DNA of 64,000 nt, from positions 68,653,482 to 68,717,481 of the forward strand of contig CM070562.1 in the NCBI GenBank assembly GCA_036346405.1, written 5' to 3'. Numbering within the stretch: position 1 is the stretch's first letter; every line of letters begins with the position of its first letter. A model generated the notes under the pieces. The model worked only from the letters and a program-made list of their open reading frames with translations, did no database searches and had not been told where the DNA came from. Origin of the DNA: Phyllostachys edulis (lineage: Eukaryota; Streptophyta; Magnoliopsida; Poales; Poaceae). Made by a program: the position numbers and the translations under genes. Below are positions 11,166 through 24,571 of this stretch, piece by piece.

Positions 11166-11598
11166 GTTTGGGGTTCCTCAAGTTTATGATTGTATTTTTT
11201 TTTTGTATAGATTAGATTTATTTTGTTTTTTGTTTGTTTATGCTTGTTGTGAGTTGTTCAACATGTAAATCCTTTTAGGTAATTTTTGGTCTTGGTAAGA
11301 GTTTTTTTAATCCTATATTAGGGGGTTGGGGGTGGGGGGAGGGAGGGTCACTCAATTTTGAGAATGCAATCATCCATCCATAAATTACAATCTGATGAGT
11401 AGTTGTCATAAATCATAGACTCTAATTATCTATTTTCATTCTTGAAAATGTTTTCTTGTTTCTTGTAGTTTTGTAGTTTCTATGATCTTTTAATTTTGTT
11501 TTTTTCTAGTCCCATCTGGTTTCAATTATTTATCCTCCCTCTGCTCTTCTCCTGATCCCTTTCCTGCGTGGTATAGTTACTTCAAGGTGACATGGCTT

Positions 11599-11620
11599 GT
11601 GTGTGTGCGCGCGCGCGCAC
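11599..11620. repeat. Alternating GT/GC tract (Z-DNA-prone)
   Basis: Twenty-two bases of strict purine-pyrimidine alternation, GT repeats passing into GC repeats. This composition is known to favour Z-DNA. Confidence 0.7.
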
Positions 11621-12944
11621 TCTGAACCACATAGTTTAGTAGTGTTATGCTCTTGTGCTCTTTATTCTTTGATTTGTCCTATACTTTGCCTTTTGCAGTT
11701 AACTAACTGATTTGTGACTACCTACTGAGTAACTTAGTGATTTGCTCTTCAGATCTAACCAGACCTGAAAAGAACTTTTTTTTCTCAGTTGTTAGCCCTA
11801 ATTGGATATACATTTTTTTTGTGGAATTACGTGATGTTGTGCCTACTAGTTGGTTGAAAATTTGTATGAAGATTGCAATATATTTGAAGTCATGTTTATA
11901 TGGTCTTCAAAGTTGGTTTCTTGTAGTAATAAGTTAACATATGAACTAATTTTCAATTTGTTTAATAAATTTACTTTTGAAAATTTCATTCTCACCTTTT
12001 TTGTTCCTTCTCTATAATGGTTTTCCTTGCTACTGCTTCCCGCTTTCTAATATCTGCGATATAAAAAGTTGTAGAATGTTATATCATTTTTTTCCTTGCT
12101 GCATATCAAAAGGAACATACCTATATAAATATCCTATTAAAGTATCTACCAGGTGAAAACTTGCATACCATTTTAATTAAAATTTCATTGTCAGATACTG
12201 TGCAATTTTAGTATAACTTCAGTGCAAATTCCATAGTTGCAATATTTAATATGTTTGATGGATATTACTAAGCTAGTTGTCTTTGTTTAATTTAATGGCA
12301 TTTTTGCATTTCCATTGCTCATATGACCTTTTTCATTTGGTCTATGTTGTGTATTTTCGACATTGACAAGTTAAAAAGGCTAAATCTAAAGTTCAACTGG
12401 TTTGCTCATTTTTTTCCCTAAGAACAATGGTTTCAGATCCATTGGTTTTGATATAACCTTTTCTAACCTTTAACAATTTATTTCCAGCAAAAGCTATGAA
12501 AAATTGTATTTAACTTTATGTTCTCTTGCAATCCTTGATGTACAATTTGTTGCTTCTCAAAGATTAATACCACGCTTCTGCCTGGTAAAATATTTCAACA
12601 AACTTACATGAATTTTGCAGTGTCACTCAAACTTCAATTTATATAGATTTTACCTGTAAGTTTGTATTTAGTTTTTCTACTTAGCATATTTTCTATTTGA
12701 GCTAAGATATTCATCAGTAGGGTCCATTGATTCTCATTTAAAACAAGTGGTAAGCTAAGATATTCATTACTGCTCATATTATATTTCAAGTATAGTTGGG
12801 TTTATCGATCATCCATATGAAATTATTCCAATCAGTTCTACGACCTCCATCTTTTTTCTTCTTTTTTTTTTGAATTTAGACCTTTTGTTCATACAAGTCT
12901 ATGGATACACCACTGCCATAGATTTTGTTTCTTTGTCTATTTCT

Positions 12945-13385
12945 AATATAGGGGTTCACAAAGCCTAAGTTTTTTTTTTGTCTACCTTAGATTTTTTTTG
13001 TATTTTATAGGGATTCATCAAGCCTAAGATAAATTTTCTAGCTTAGGAAAAAAAAAGTGTATTTGTTGTTGTTTGTATTTAATGACATTTTTGAGCTAAT
13101 AAATTTTTTTGTAGGGATGTGCAAAGCGTGCAATATTTTTTTCTAGCTAACAATTTTGTATGTTTTTGTTTTTGTAATGGTTCAACAAGTCTAAGATAAT
13201 TTTGTCTAGCTTAGATTTTTTTCTTGTTTCTATAAGGGTTTATCAAGCCTAATATAGTTTTGTCTGGCTTATAATTTTTTTCCTTTTTATTTGGGTTTGT
13301 CAAGCCTACTATATTTTCTCTAGCTTATATTTTTTTTATGGGTTCACAAAGCCTAACATAATTTTTGTTATCGAGATTAGATTTT
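12945..13385 (+). repeat. ~60-bp tandem array, about seven hairpin-forming units
   Basis: Units share GGGTTCA-CAAGCCTAA, then an AT-rich spacer, then TCTAGCTTAGATTTTTT. Starts lie near 12953, 13010, 13114, 13180, 13237, 13294 and 13340. Within a unit, CCTAAG and CTTAGG (or CTAAG/CTTAG) are complementary, so each can fold on itself. Confidence 0.65.
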
Positions 13386-14152
13386 TTATGTTGTTATGTT
13401 TTGCTTACTCACATTTCTTATTGCTTGTTCACCAACACGTTTTTTGCTAGGTGTTGTTATGTTCATATATACCAGAAAAATGTGATTTTGAACAGCTAAT
13501 AAATGAGATGTATTGCAATCTAAGTATCATTGAAAATAATTGACAGACTTGCAACAAATTTGTACACATGTTCCACTTTTGACTTTCTGCCATTTATACA
13601 AATAAAAACTGCAATTTTATTTTTTTTCATCGTTTTAACTTTTAGTATATTATTTTCCATTACCCTACCATGTTATTTTGTGAAGGTTAGAAAATAAATT
13701 TTTTTTTGTATATTTTGCAAATTTGTTGGTATTTGATGTTTTCTAAATGGTTTTGTGATTTAATCTCAAACTAATAGGCTACATGATTAGCTCAATTCTT
13801 TCTTACGAGTTATCAGGTTCATCATTTTATCCGAAACTACCTGGCTATATGACTCGTTTGATTATCTAAAGCTTTGTAATCTATCTTATTTGTGTTTGTC
13901 CCAACATTTTATATTTGCCCTTGATCAATCTTTTTCTTTAGAAGATTCTGAGTTTCAACTTTTAGACTACACAGAACATAGAATGCTTTGAATTCTACTG
14001 TGTTAGAAGTAAATAGTCTAGCTAGCAAAATACTGTGTTTTTATGTTTTTAGTCAGTTACATGCTGATGCTGGTGGCGTGTTGTTTTCTACCTAATGTTC
14101 AACTAATAGTTAAGACATCCTCCTTTTGAGAGTTTCTGGCCCTTGACAAGGA

Positions 14153-16055
14153 CATTTTTTTAGATAATGGAAGTGCGAAAGCTCTCTCGGCCTTTGCATC
14201 AAGGATGCACACACCTAATTTATTTAAACGTTTAATGTATCAAAATTACCAAAGATAGTTAACAGTGGCTGGAAGCCTTACATCCAAAAGCGACAGAAAT
14301 TAAAACTCAATCATTACTAATCCTGTGATTAAACCGCCACCCATGAAATTTTAATATTTGCTTCGCCACAAACTCCAATCTGGCGCTTCCAGCCCACATA
14401 GCCTCCTTCTGGGCCAATGGCTGCAGATTTGCCCAAGTCCTTAGCCAGTACCCACTCAACAAGATAACCTGCAAGGGATTAGTGATATTCATTTTGTCAA
14501 AAACCACCTCATTCCGGCACAACCATATAGACTAACAGAAGGCACTAGCTCCCACTAGGAGTTGTGACTTTAATTTTTTTGGAATACCGACTAGCCAATC
14601 CCTAAACATGTTTTCTATACTCCCAGGAGGAGATAAATTAAACACACAGTGGATAGCCCACCATGCAATACGTGCAAAGGGGCAGTCCAGAAAAAGATGT
14701 TGTATTGTTTCTTCTTTAATACAAAAACAACACCTTTTGCTTCCCCTCCAATTTCTTTTGAACAGATTATCTTTAGTTAATAAAACCCTTCTCTTGAGAT
14801 ACCAAAGAAAAATTATCACTTTTAGAGGAAGTTTAATGCGCCAAAAGAAATCTCTAATGGGAGCTCAAATATTTCCACTAAGTGCTACATAAAAAGACTA
14901 TACTGAGAAAAGTCCAGACTTATTTAAATTCCACCAAAAAACATCTGTTTGAGAGTTCAGTTGTAAATTAGCAATTATCAAAATTGGCTCATTCCAAGCG
15001 TGTAACTTAGACCCAATAATAGGTCTTCAAAATGATATATGCAAAGAATCCGATTCCAGACTCATTGCCACTGTCATTTTTCTCCTCATTACATTGTAAA
15101 GTGTTGTATATTGATTTTTCAGTGGAGAATCTCCTAACCAAATATCTTCCCAGAACCTGGTTTGCATTCCATTTTTAACCTGGAATGAACCAAAACGGAA
15201 AAATTGATCTTTTATTTTCATAAGACCCGACCAAAACTGGGAGGTCCCAGGTTTATTAACCTCCTGAGATAGACTCTTCTCACCCCAAGTATTTCCTAGT
15301 TAGTAAAGTTTGCCATACCCCTTCTTCAGTAAGCAGCTTAAACAACCATTTACCTAGTAAACTTTTATTTTTTGCATCGAAGTTTTGAATGCCTAAGCCG
15401 CCCTGTTCTTTAGGTGTGCACACCATACTCCATTTGATAAGCCTATATTTCCGCTTATGGCTATTGCTCTGCCAATAAAATCTAGACCGATAAAAATCTA
15501 GCCTTTTTAGAACCTCTCTAGGAACCTCAAAAAAAAGATAACATATGGATTGGCAGACTACTAAGCACTGAGTTAATAAGAACTAATTGTCCACCCACAG
15601 ACATGTTCTTGCCTTTCCAACTGTTAAGCCTCTTTTCGACTGTATCCTCGACCTCTTTCCAATCACAATACCTTAATTTTCTATAGTGAATTGGAATACC
15701 TAGATACCTGAAAGGAAAGGTACTAACTTCACAACCAAATAAATGAGTATATTGTTGTTCCACTCCTTTGGCCTTACCAAAACAAAAAATCTTGCTCTTG
15801 TGGAAATTAATCTTTAAACCTGATAATTGTTTAAAGACGCAAAGAATAAGTTTCAGATTTTTTGCTTGTTCTAAATCACTATTCAAGAAAAGAATAGTGT
15901 CATCAGCATACTGTAATATTGACAACCCATCATCAATCAAGTGAGGAATTACTCCCGATAAAAGGCCAACTTCCTTAGCTCTTGAAATAAAGATGGCAAG
16001 CATGTCTACAACAATATTAAAGAGAATTGGAGACATAGGACATGCTAACATATAC
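14153..16055 (-). pseudogene. 5'-truncated LINE (L1-type): RT C-terminus and zf-RVT
   Basis: In minus-strand reading, the RT starts at SPILFNIVVDMLA (just after the usual QG-PLSP motif) and holds the catalytic YADD at ILQYADDTILFL. It continues through LKINFHKSK, FRYLGIPI and LNSWKGK, all diagnostic of plant L1 RT. Downstream (15526-14860) the frame is broken by many stops but still shows PKEQGGLG. At 14819-14532 comes a zf-RVT-like block with C-x2-C and H-x4-C spacing (CCFCIKEETIQHLFLDC), then a conserved tail to 14310. The 3' end is near the T-run at 14153. The 5' endonuclease and ORF1 are missing, as is usual for dead-on-arrival LINEs. No target duplication was resolved. Confidence 0.85.
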
Positions 16056-16763
16056 TTATTTGTTAGATTTTTTTTAGTTGGGCTTATGAAAAACTCATTC
16101 TACTTGTTTATGGGGTGGTTTTCGGTCTTTTGTTTCAAGCAGGCCCGTAACAGGTGGCCCACAAGCAAGCAGGTCCGTAACGGGCAGCCCATAAGCAAGC
16201 AAGCCTTTAATGGGTCCATGGTTGAATAAATTATACCCGTTAAGCATAAAAAACAGCCCAACAAGCACAAAAAAATAGCACAACAACTGAAAAACAAAGC
16301 AGCAAACCAATCAAATAACGTGAGCTGTTGGATGGTGATCCAATGGCTAGAAAAAGTGAATGGGATTTAAGAAAATTTCAGGCGACTATGGTATAGTCAA
16401 CCCCTTTTATTAATTCACGCACCAACAGTGCTAAATGCGCCAAAAACTCCAGATTTCAGAGCCCATATAATTCCACATCTTAAGTTCTTAAATGTTCAAA
16501 AAAAAGAGAGAGAAAGAAACCCACGAACTCTTATATAAACAACCCCAGCCATCGATCCAACTACAGAACTATACTCAAAACCACATTGGATTACATGACA
16601 CGATGACAGTTCTGATCAGTGTCACTAGACAGATGACAACCTCTCAGAATCTTCGTTTGTAGCTTTGTCTTTTGTGCGTGTGTGTACATCTAGACCATGG
16701 GATTCTCAATAAACCAAACGTACATGTCCTAGTATATTTCCTTAAAAACCGTCCTAATAATCT
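16056..16763. other. Flank between LINE and element A; TATA-like site, no gene
   Basis: It contains a small ~30-bp tandem repeat (16135-16217) and, near 16529-16540, TTATATAAACAACCCC, which looks like a plant TATA box with a CA-rich start region. No ORF follows. TSD AATCT of element A is at 16759-16763. Confidence 0.4.
16135..16217 (+). repeat. Three ~30-bp tandem units
   Basis: Units of the form AAGCAGG(C/T)CCGTAACGGG(C/T)GGCCCAC repeat three times, with the last one decayed. Confidence 0.7.
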
Positions 16764-19700
16764 TGTCGGTGATCTAGAACCGATCTTACGTATGATTGTT
16801 TTATTCGGGGGGTTTCCAAGACTAAGGCTACGCAGAGAATGATATAGAGATTTTATACAGGTTCGGGCCTTCTCTAGAGAGAATAACAACCCCATTCATG
16901 TTCTAGCGTATTGAGTGTGATGATTACAATCAAGAGGAAGACTAATGCATAATGTCTTGTACTCCTGATAGGTCCCTTCTTCTGCCTTCTGACTTCAACC
17001 TTTATATAGCAGATGAAGAAGTGGTAGTTTCTCCAAATGAAGAGGCGGCAGTTTCTCCAAATGAAGAGGCGCCTTAATGTTCTAAATGATGAACCACTTG
17101 ATGGTGGTTGTTGTCAAGGACATGGCACCCCCACGTCGTTAGACAATTATTGTCAGAGACAGAAGTGATTCATGCGGTTACTCACGGAGAATAACAGCGT
17201 ATATCAAATACCCCATGTGCAAAACACGGCGCATAAGACTCCCTAACCAACTAGGCCCACATGCCTGTAGACTCCATCGATAAAGAGGTAGTCGTAACCA
17301 ACTAGGTTGTGGATATACTTATGTAACATTCCAAAGTTCTGTTACCAAAATAAAAATAAATAAAGATATTATTTTATTGGATTTTCTGAAATTTGAAAGA
17401 GTTTGATTTGTTTTACTGAATTTCTGAAGTTTTAAAAGCCAAAAATATATTTTTTTGAAGTTTTATTTGATTTAAGTTGAAAAATAAAAATTTAATTAAT
17501 TTCTGGAATTTTAAAAGCTTTTCCTTAATTATTTTAAAGCTAAAATAAATTAAGTGCAAAAACTATTACCATTATATGTTGGAAATATTTTATTTAAGTC
17601 CAAAATAACTCTAGGGAATTTTTGTGAATTTTTCCATAATTTTTGGATTTATTTTGCTATTTTCTAAAGCCCTTTTGAATTAACAAAATTATTTTAATTA
17701 AGAATGAATTTAAATCCTTTTTTAGTTTTTGGGCCGAAACCTTCTCCGGCCCATTTCCTTCTCGCATACTGCCCATTTGCCTGACCGCATCAAGATTTAA
17801 TCCCATTACCGATTTGAATCTGACGGCCAAACCCGTCCTCTCCCTCTCTCTCTCCATCTTGCTACAGGTGGGCCCCTATGCCTTCTTCCCCGCTCCTATC
17901 TTCCTCGCGTAGCTGTGCGTGCTGGCCACCATTGCCGCACGTGGAAGCTCACTCAATCCCTGCAATCCCGCCCCGATTCCTCGCGCCATAACGCGCATTT
18001 AAATCCCCATTTGCTGCCTCCCCCATTTGCGGTCTTCGCCTCCTCATTCACGCGCAAAATCACCGGATCGCGCTATCGCCGTCGTAATCCCTGCCATGCC
18101 TGATCTCTCTCTCTCGGCCCCCTCCACCCCTATAAAAGGGAGCACCGGGTTCGCATCCTTTCGCTCATCCCATCCCCCTCACTCACCTTCCCTCCCTCGC
18201 TCTCTAGTCGCCGAATTCGGCGATTTTCTTTCGGTGGCCGAGCTTCTTCTCGTCGCCATTAACGGCCTCATCGACGACGCTCCGCCACCGCCGACCCATT
18301 CTTTGGCCTTGCTGCATCTTCGCCAACCCCGTGCGCACATCTCCCTCGCCAGAGGCCCGCCGCATCACCCTCGCCGCCGCGAGCCTGATCTCCCCGCCGC
18401 CCCTCACCTCGCCACCGGCGATTCCGTCACGCCACGTAGACACCAAGGTGAGAACGACCTTCGCCGTGTCCTCCTCCACATGTTGCTGTCCTCGCCGGTC
18501 GCCGCCATGCCTCCAATCGCCGACGACCTTTGGTCCCGACGCCGCCGCCGCCCTTGCCAACGTGGCACTGAAACGTGCACGCCACGTAGGCGCCACCTCG
18601 TCACCTTTGCCCGCGTGGCAGTGACGTGGATGCCATGTCATTTTCCACGTGGACCTCTCTTTTTCTTAACAAAAATAATTCCAAATTCTGAAAAACCCTA
18701 ATTTCATCATTTCATGTGATTTTGAAACTTCCCGGGGTTCGTTCTCCTTCATACGAACTCCGATTTCGTCGATTCAAATTTCTAAATTTATATAAATTCA
18801 AGATCTAGCTAACTAATTTGGAGTTCATTTGAATTCTATTTTGAATTTTGTTTGAATTTGGCTTATTTTCACGTATAGATTTCGACGACTTCGAAGAGTC
18901 AGATTTCAACGCCGTTTGAGAGCAACCAATTGAGCAAGGCAAGTTATATCTTTGATCATGTTTGACCCCATTATATCAAATTATTTAATTTCTATTTTAA
19001 ATTATTTTATGCTTATTTATATTCAAGTTAATTTAAATTCCTGTTTTATATTATAGTTATTCCTAATTCCTTTGTGCTGCCAATCTTGACATTGAAATAA
19101 ACCTACCTTAACACCTTAGATGAAAATCTAGTTTATACAATAGTATGAACTAGAACATTTTGAGAAAAATTATGCTTAGTCATGCACCGGTGTGTCATGG
19201 AAGTTTGCAAATGTTTTGGAAAAATGAAATAAAATTGAAAACTGGTTTGGACTTGGGCGAAATGGATAGTTGGTGGGTGCAAGTTTATGCACGAGCTCTT
19301 CTCAGGAATGGTTGAGGCCTAGGGTTTGTTTTGGAAGTCACCTAGTCAATTAAGGACCGGTCTGCGAGCTGCGGATTGTTAAGCCCAAATCGTACTACCA
19401 CATATCCTGAGCATGGGGAGGGGACCTGGCCAACTAGTTTGCAATGTTTCACCGTAGTCGTTCCCTTCAGATGCGGTGGGTAGTCATGTTATAACCTACG
19501 TTAGTCCCACCTGGCGCAAGAGGGGGCTCAAAACCTGCGGGTTGCAGCCCAAAGGGAGCGAAACCTTAGCAAGTGGAGACTGCGGTGGAATGGCGCTTTG
19601 TAAAGGCCTTGACACATGCTCTAGACTGCTTACCTAAGGTAGTGAGCGGTGGTATCGACGGATGCCAAACAAACTAGAGAATTCATGTCATGTTGGTAAA

Positions 19701-20660
19701 GCTGTACAACCTCTGCAGAGTGTCAATCTATTTGAATAGCCGTGTCCACGGTCATGGACATGTTGAGGAAAGCCTTTCGCGGATTAGACTTACATTTTGT
19801 TTTCAAAAGGTTTTGTAAAACAGTTTTTGACATGGATGGGTGTCCATGAGAAAAGTTATGGGTTGAAGCCTCGGGTTGGTGCCCGTGTTTATGTTGGTGT
19901 TAGGTTGGTGCCTACACTAGTTTTATCAATTCATTTAAAACTCAATTTTAATTATTGTAAAAATTGAGCCTTTGAACTTAGTATTGTATTTAAATTGTCA
20001 AATTTGCTTTTGCGCAAATAACCCTATAAGCCATCCTTTGTTATATCCTTCCATGCATTAACCCTATTATTGGGTGTAACTTGCGAGCACGGTAGTTGTG
20101 CTCATACTTACTTTATGCAAACAAATTTCAGAGGAGAAGGACTTCGCTATCGGTGTGGATCTCGATGACTAGGCCGCTACCCCAGTCGATTGCCTGTGGC
20201 AAATCAGCTGGACTCTACTACTTCTTCGTCTTCCGCTGTGTTCTTTATTGTTGGCTTGTAAGCCTCCTTTGTAATGAACTCTATTGATTATTAATAATAT
20301 TGTGCGATTTATGGATGTTACCATATCTGTTTACTGTGTGAACTAGCTACTGATCATGGGACTAGTTCAGAATGCACAGAGGATTTGGGGTGTTACTTCT
20401 GGGTCCGACAACTTACGACCACAAGGTGCTCGTAGATAAGGCTCACAACCTTAGGCCAGTCGTAGAAGAACTTACGACCAAGGGCTAGTTGTAGAAGAGG
20501 CTTACGACTGGAGGGTGATCGTAGTAGGACTTACGACCACTCAATTAAGTTCCTCCCTTACGAATGGTAAAGGGTATATCTATGGGTAATGTAAGAATAC
20601 TGCTATTTATAATAAGAATTACATATGAATAATTGAATGAGGATTATTAGATCCTTGTCA
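16764..20660 (-). repeat. Element A 3' LTR, interrupted by solo LTR G
   Basis: The LTR is 16764-17321 plus 20416-20660 (about 803 bp), matching the other A LTR (62767-63543) from the GATCTAGAACCGATCTTACG block onward. It includes the GTCGTA hairpin array at 20412-20535. It is split by G at ATACTTA. Confidence 0.9.
17322..20410 (+). mobile_element. Solo LTR G, 3.09 kb, Del/Tekay-like
   Basis: It begins TGTAACATTCC and ends GGGTCCGACA, with TSD ACTTA at 17317-17321 and 20411-20415. It is related to the element C LTR: both share TTCGTTCTCCTTCATACGAA, a GGGCCGAAAC...CGGCCCA leader, a TATA box (CTATAAAAG, near 18130) and a GC-rich transcribed leader. The open frames in 18027-18701 are part of this LTR, not genes. 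Unlike C's LTR it has no GTCGA hairpin array. Confidence 0.85.
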
Positions 20661-20672
20661 TCTAGCCCCCCC
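20661..20672 (-). other. Element A polypurine tract
   Basis: In minus reading GGGGGGGCTAGA directly abuts the LTR start TGACAAGGAT. The same GGGGGGCTAGA sits at the matching point of element B (39243-39253). Confidence 0.8.
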
Positions 20673-21114
20673 GGCTTCAAGTGAAAGTAACTTACTTGGA
20701 AAAGCGGTCGTAGAAGGTCTTATGACCACAAGGTGGTCGTAGAATGATGGTCGAAGTAAAGCCTTTCTAACTGGTATTTCATTTGACCAAAAATAGACTT
20801 GGTCAAGAAGGTAATTTTGCTTGAGGTGTAAAGACAGACTCAGTTTTCTCGAATAGACGAATTAAATAATTTTAATCAACTCTCTCAAATCTGTTCGTTA
20901 GAGTGGTTCCCGAAGAGGTGACAACTGTTGAGCTCCCACGATCTCTTAACTCAAGCGTGCGGTTATAAAAACCCACCGCGGGCGTGATTCTAGGGTTCTT
21001 ACTTTTCCCCATTTTGCTTCAACTGTTCCTCGAGCCCTTGCTCTCTCCGCCGCCAACCAAGTCATACGCTCTCTTGAATCCTTTCCAAATCAAAATCCGC
21101 CTTATTTGGAGAAA

Positions 21115-24100
21115 ATGGCTGGAACCGTGTCCAAGTGGGCTGAATCGGAGATGGATGAGGCTAAGATGAAGGCTTTGGTCACCGCCGAGAAGATACCAAA
21201 GGAAGAATTGGTGAAGTAGATTGGGGATGCTAGACAACATTAGCCATCGGGGGAGATTGGTCAAATCCCCGTCTTCTAGGCGTACTGCGAGTATGGCCTC
21301 TGACTGCTTGCTCATCCCTTCCTTACACTCGTACTCGAGCACTTTGGGGTGGAGTTGGTGAACCTTGTTCCCAATTTCATCACAATGTTAAGTGTGTTCG
21401 GGTACTTGTATGAGGCTTACCTTGGGATCCTTCCAGACCTGGAGCTCTTCTAATACTACTATGGGATGAGCAGCCAGTCTGGAATCGCCGGGAGCTACGG
21501 TCTGAAGCTCCATGATGGGAAGACGAAGGAATACATCTAGATGTTCACCCGGTTGTCATGGCCGGGGTGGAAGAAGAAATAGTTCTACTGGGAAACAACC
21601 AGTGAAGACAGCCTCTCCTTCGTATGGAAGGCTACCGAGAAGATTTCTTCCTGGGATTCGACTCCCAAGACTCTTAGCCAGATCGCCCTCTATATTCAAG
21701 CCATAAAAGACTTGAAGGAGGAGGGGCTCACCGGATAGCATGTGGTGAAGGATTTCATCACGCACCGTATTAGCCTTTTGAAGAAACGAGCACATCCCAT
21801 GTGGAGATACTCGGGGGCTAAGGAGTCAACCAGGGATTACAAGAAAGGTAAATAATTATTCAACTTAGCCCTTTTTTTATTAATTTTGAGCTCAGTTGTT
21901 GAACGTTTTGTTTACCTATGCAGATCTCCCACAAACTGAGATCGACATCCGAGTCAAGCTCGTTTGCGAGAAAGCACTGCCACCCGACGCAGTGGCTCCT
22001 CGAATCCTGGCAGTCGTATCCACAAAGGAGCAGGAGGAATGCCTAAAGGCAACGAATGATTGATTCCATCTTTAGGTCCTCGTATTCGTAGAAAACGACC
22101 ACTAAATAATTTTTCTTTTTCTGACCTTTGTCGAAAGTAGGCATGACGGACAGTCGAGACAACCAAGAGGTTGGACTAATGGTCATCGACACGGAGGAGG
22201 AGGAGGTAGTCAAAGCTCCTCCAGCCAAAAAGCGTCAACTTGTAAAGTCTATCAACAAGCAAGAGGCGAGCTCAAGTTTCGATCCGACCAAGCCCTTTGC
22301 GAAATTCTTTATAGACATAGTTGCTGCAGAGAAAGTAAAGACGATCGAAGCGGTCGAAGCCCCTAAGCACAAAGCCCCCAAGACCAAGGTACCATTCTAC
22401 TATGATGACAAGACTTTTTTAGTCTCAGCTTCTCACGGATTTGTTAAGAGACTAGAAAAGGAGAACTGGAAAAGCTTTGTCTCTTTTGTGAAGGATACCG
22501 CTGCATCGACGGAGCCTATGGTCAAGGAAGGCACTGCTTCTAAGGTGGTCGAAACAGGTCTCGAACATCAGGAGAGTCAAGAAGTGGTAGTTGTCGTTCA
22601 AGACCCACGACCAGATGTGGTCGTGGCGGACCCCATTCCTCAACTCGAATTTCGACCAGATGTGGTCGAAGAGAAGAATTTGAAGAAATATTCTTTAGAG
22701 AAGGTTTCTTCTGGATTCAAGATCAAGTTCAGTAAAGCAAGGTATGTAAGAAAGAAACCAAAAGCATAAGAATAGCATTTACCTTTTGTTTCCTACAATT
22801 TGATTTGCTTTCCTTTTTGTGATTTTCCCCTGCTCCTCCATCCCTTAAGGGCACTCCTATCGAGAAGCCTCCTGTTATTTCTCCTGCAGTTGTAGAGACA
22901 GCAAATGTTTCTCCTGCAGTCGAAGAGACGACAATGGAGGTGGTCGAGGGATCGACCACTATCCCTGTGGTGGAAGAAGACATTGCCGCTGAAGCAACTA
23001 CAATCACTGAAGTGGTCGTCGATGCAGAAGCGAACACGGCAAATGATAGGGCTGAAGCATCTGGCAAAGATGGTGGAGGGGCCTCCAAACACTGCACCGG
23101 GAAGGAAATCATCGAGAACGTTCCTCTCGGCTCTCAAGGAGGAGTAGCTGACGCCGCCATCACCGAAGAAGAAGAAGAAGAAGAGTACCTCAACTTCTTT
23201 TCTGAGTTCTTTGGACCTGCTTCCATTGTGGGATCTTCTGCATTCAGGTCTCATAACCGAGTTTCTCACCCTAAGGACATTCCTAACAAGGGAAATATTT
23301 TCGATGACGAGCGTCTCGAAAAGGTGTGGTGGGACAAGGTTGAAGACATTGACGGACTCAGAGATCCCCAGAGGGTATTCTCCATGTTTGCTTGAACAAG
23401 TATAAATGTAAGCATTTGATGCTAAACATTTACATATGTGGTTTTGTTTTTCTCGCTTCTCAGTGTCTTTCTTTATGCAGAAAGTTTTGGAATAAATTAT
23501 TACTATTAGTGAATATCACCGACAGCTTATGCAGCTACGACAACAAAAAGCGGAACTCTACGAACAGGCAGAGAGATGGTAAGACACTGACACTTGTAGT
23601 CTTTTATTTTTCGACTAACTATTCAGTTCTCATGTCTATCTTTAACCTTTATAGGTTTAAGAGCGACAAAAAGTCCTTGGCTGATGCACTCGACCATGAA
23701 AAAGCCAAGACGTAAAGGCTAAGTGACGAAAATCTCGACCAGATGAAGAAGCTTCAAGAGGCAAATTCTGCAGTCCTTGATTTGCATAGTGAGATAAACA
23801 GTAAGTTCTGAACTTAAGACTGCTTACGGTAATGATCTTCTATTCTTTTTCTAACTCTTGTTTCTTTTCAGAAAAAGTGGTCGAAATGGGTAAGCTCCAA
23901 ATCGAGGTCAATGAAAAGACCTTGGTTGTTCACAAGCTATCTCGTGCCGCTAAAGAAAAAGACCAGGAGATAAAGTTGTAGGAAAAGCAATCTGCGAAGA
24001 AGGATGCCTCCCATGACAATGAAGTCAAGCAATTTGATTCTCGATTAGCGGGTAAGTAACTCTTTACCCATTACTAGTGTTGCTTACTAGTTGTTTAGGG

Positions 24101-24571
24101 ATATGCTTCTGACTGGTCCAACTCTATTTCAGAGCAAGCAGTCGAAATCGAGCGACTCCACGAAGCTTTGACTCGTAGTCAAGAGGAGACGAAGTCGTTG
24201 AAGATCAACCTTCAAGACAACATCTCGCTTCTAAACAATGTGCTCGGTGGGCTTGGTGCTGAGGAGGTTACTCCTCTTAAAGACACCATAACTGCTCACT
24301 CCAGTGTCATTGGGTAGCAAGTCGGAGCCTTAAGGGAGCTAATAACTACTCTAAAGGACAACCAGGCTGATTCACCGCGAGAGGCGGTCGAAGGCACAGC
24401 AGGTTATGCCCTGCAAAACTTAAGGCACACAACTGTAATCTCGATCTTCAACCAATCGAGGACGACTTCGACTGCTCGGAAGCAGAAGCAACTCGTTTAA
24501 TCGAAGAAATGAAGCCAATCAGCTAGAAGGATGCGGAGGAGATGCAAATTGGATCTCCTTCGTCGGAGTAG
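21115..24571 (+). pseudogene. Element A antisense ORF ('putative gypsy-type transposon' domain, coiled coil)
   Basis: This spliced ORF runs against gag-pol. Exon 1 starts MAGTVSKWAESEMDEAKMK and holds LAHPFLTLVLEHFGVELVNL and FGYLYEAYLGI, matching the PF04195-type plant domain. It ends at a GTAAAT donor near 21848. Later exons are 21925-22057, 22128-22743, about 22850-23395, and several short coiled-coil exons to a TAG at 24571 (tail SPSSE). The protein has an acidic, Val-rich middle and a Glu/Lys-rich heptad-like C-terminus. At least eight in-frame stops, mostly TAG in place of Gln or Trp, make it dead. The B copy (39795-45433) has the same exon plan. Antisense ORFs in this position are known for Tat elements such as Grande; the function is unknown. 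Confidence 0.75.

Larger units (their letters stand above)
9910..14152. other. 4.2-kb AT-rich region, no gene
   Basis: Strongly T-biased sequence resembling intron or old transposon DNA. It has no convincing exon on either strand. It holds the two degenerate repeat families listed separately and a 22-base alternating purine-pyrimidine tract at 11599-11620. Confidence 0.6.

Noticed and set aside
16056..16763. Possible promoter with TATATAAAC box as the start of a gene
   Set aside because: No ORF, splice site or RNA motif follows before the LTR of element A.
18027..18701. Long open frame that could be taken for a host gene
   Set aside because: It lies inside solo LTR G, bounded by the ACTTA TSD. 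Its Pro/Arg-rich composition with mirror frames on the other strand is typical of GC-rich LTR leaders.
21115..24571. Antisense ORF as an independent host gene
   Set aside because: The same exon plan sits at the same place in element B, so it belongs to the retroelement family.
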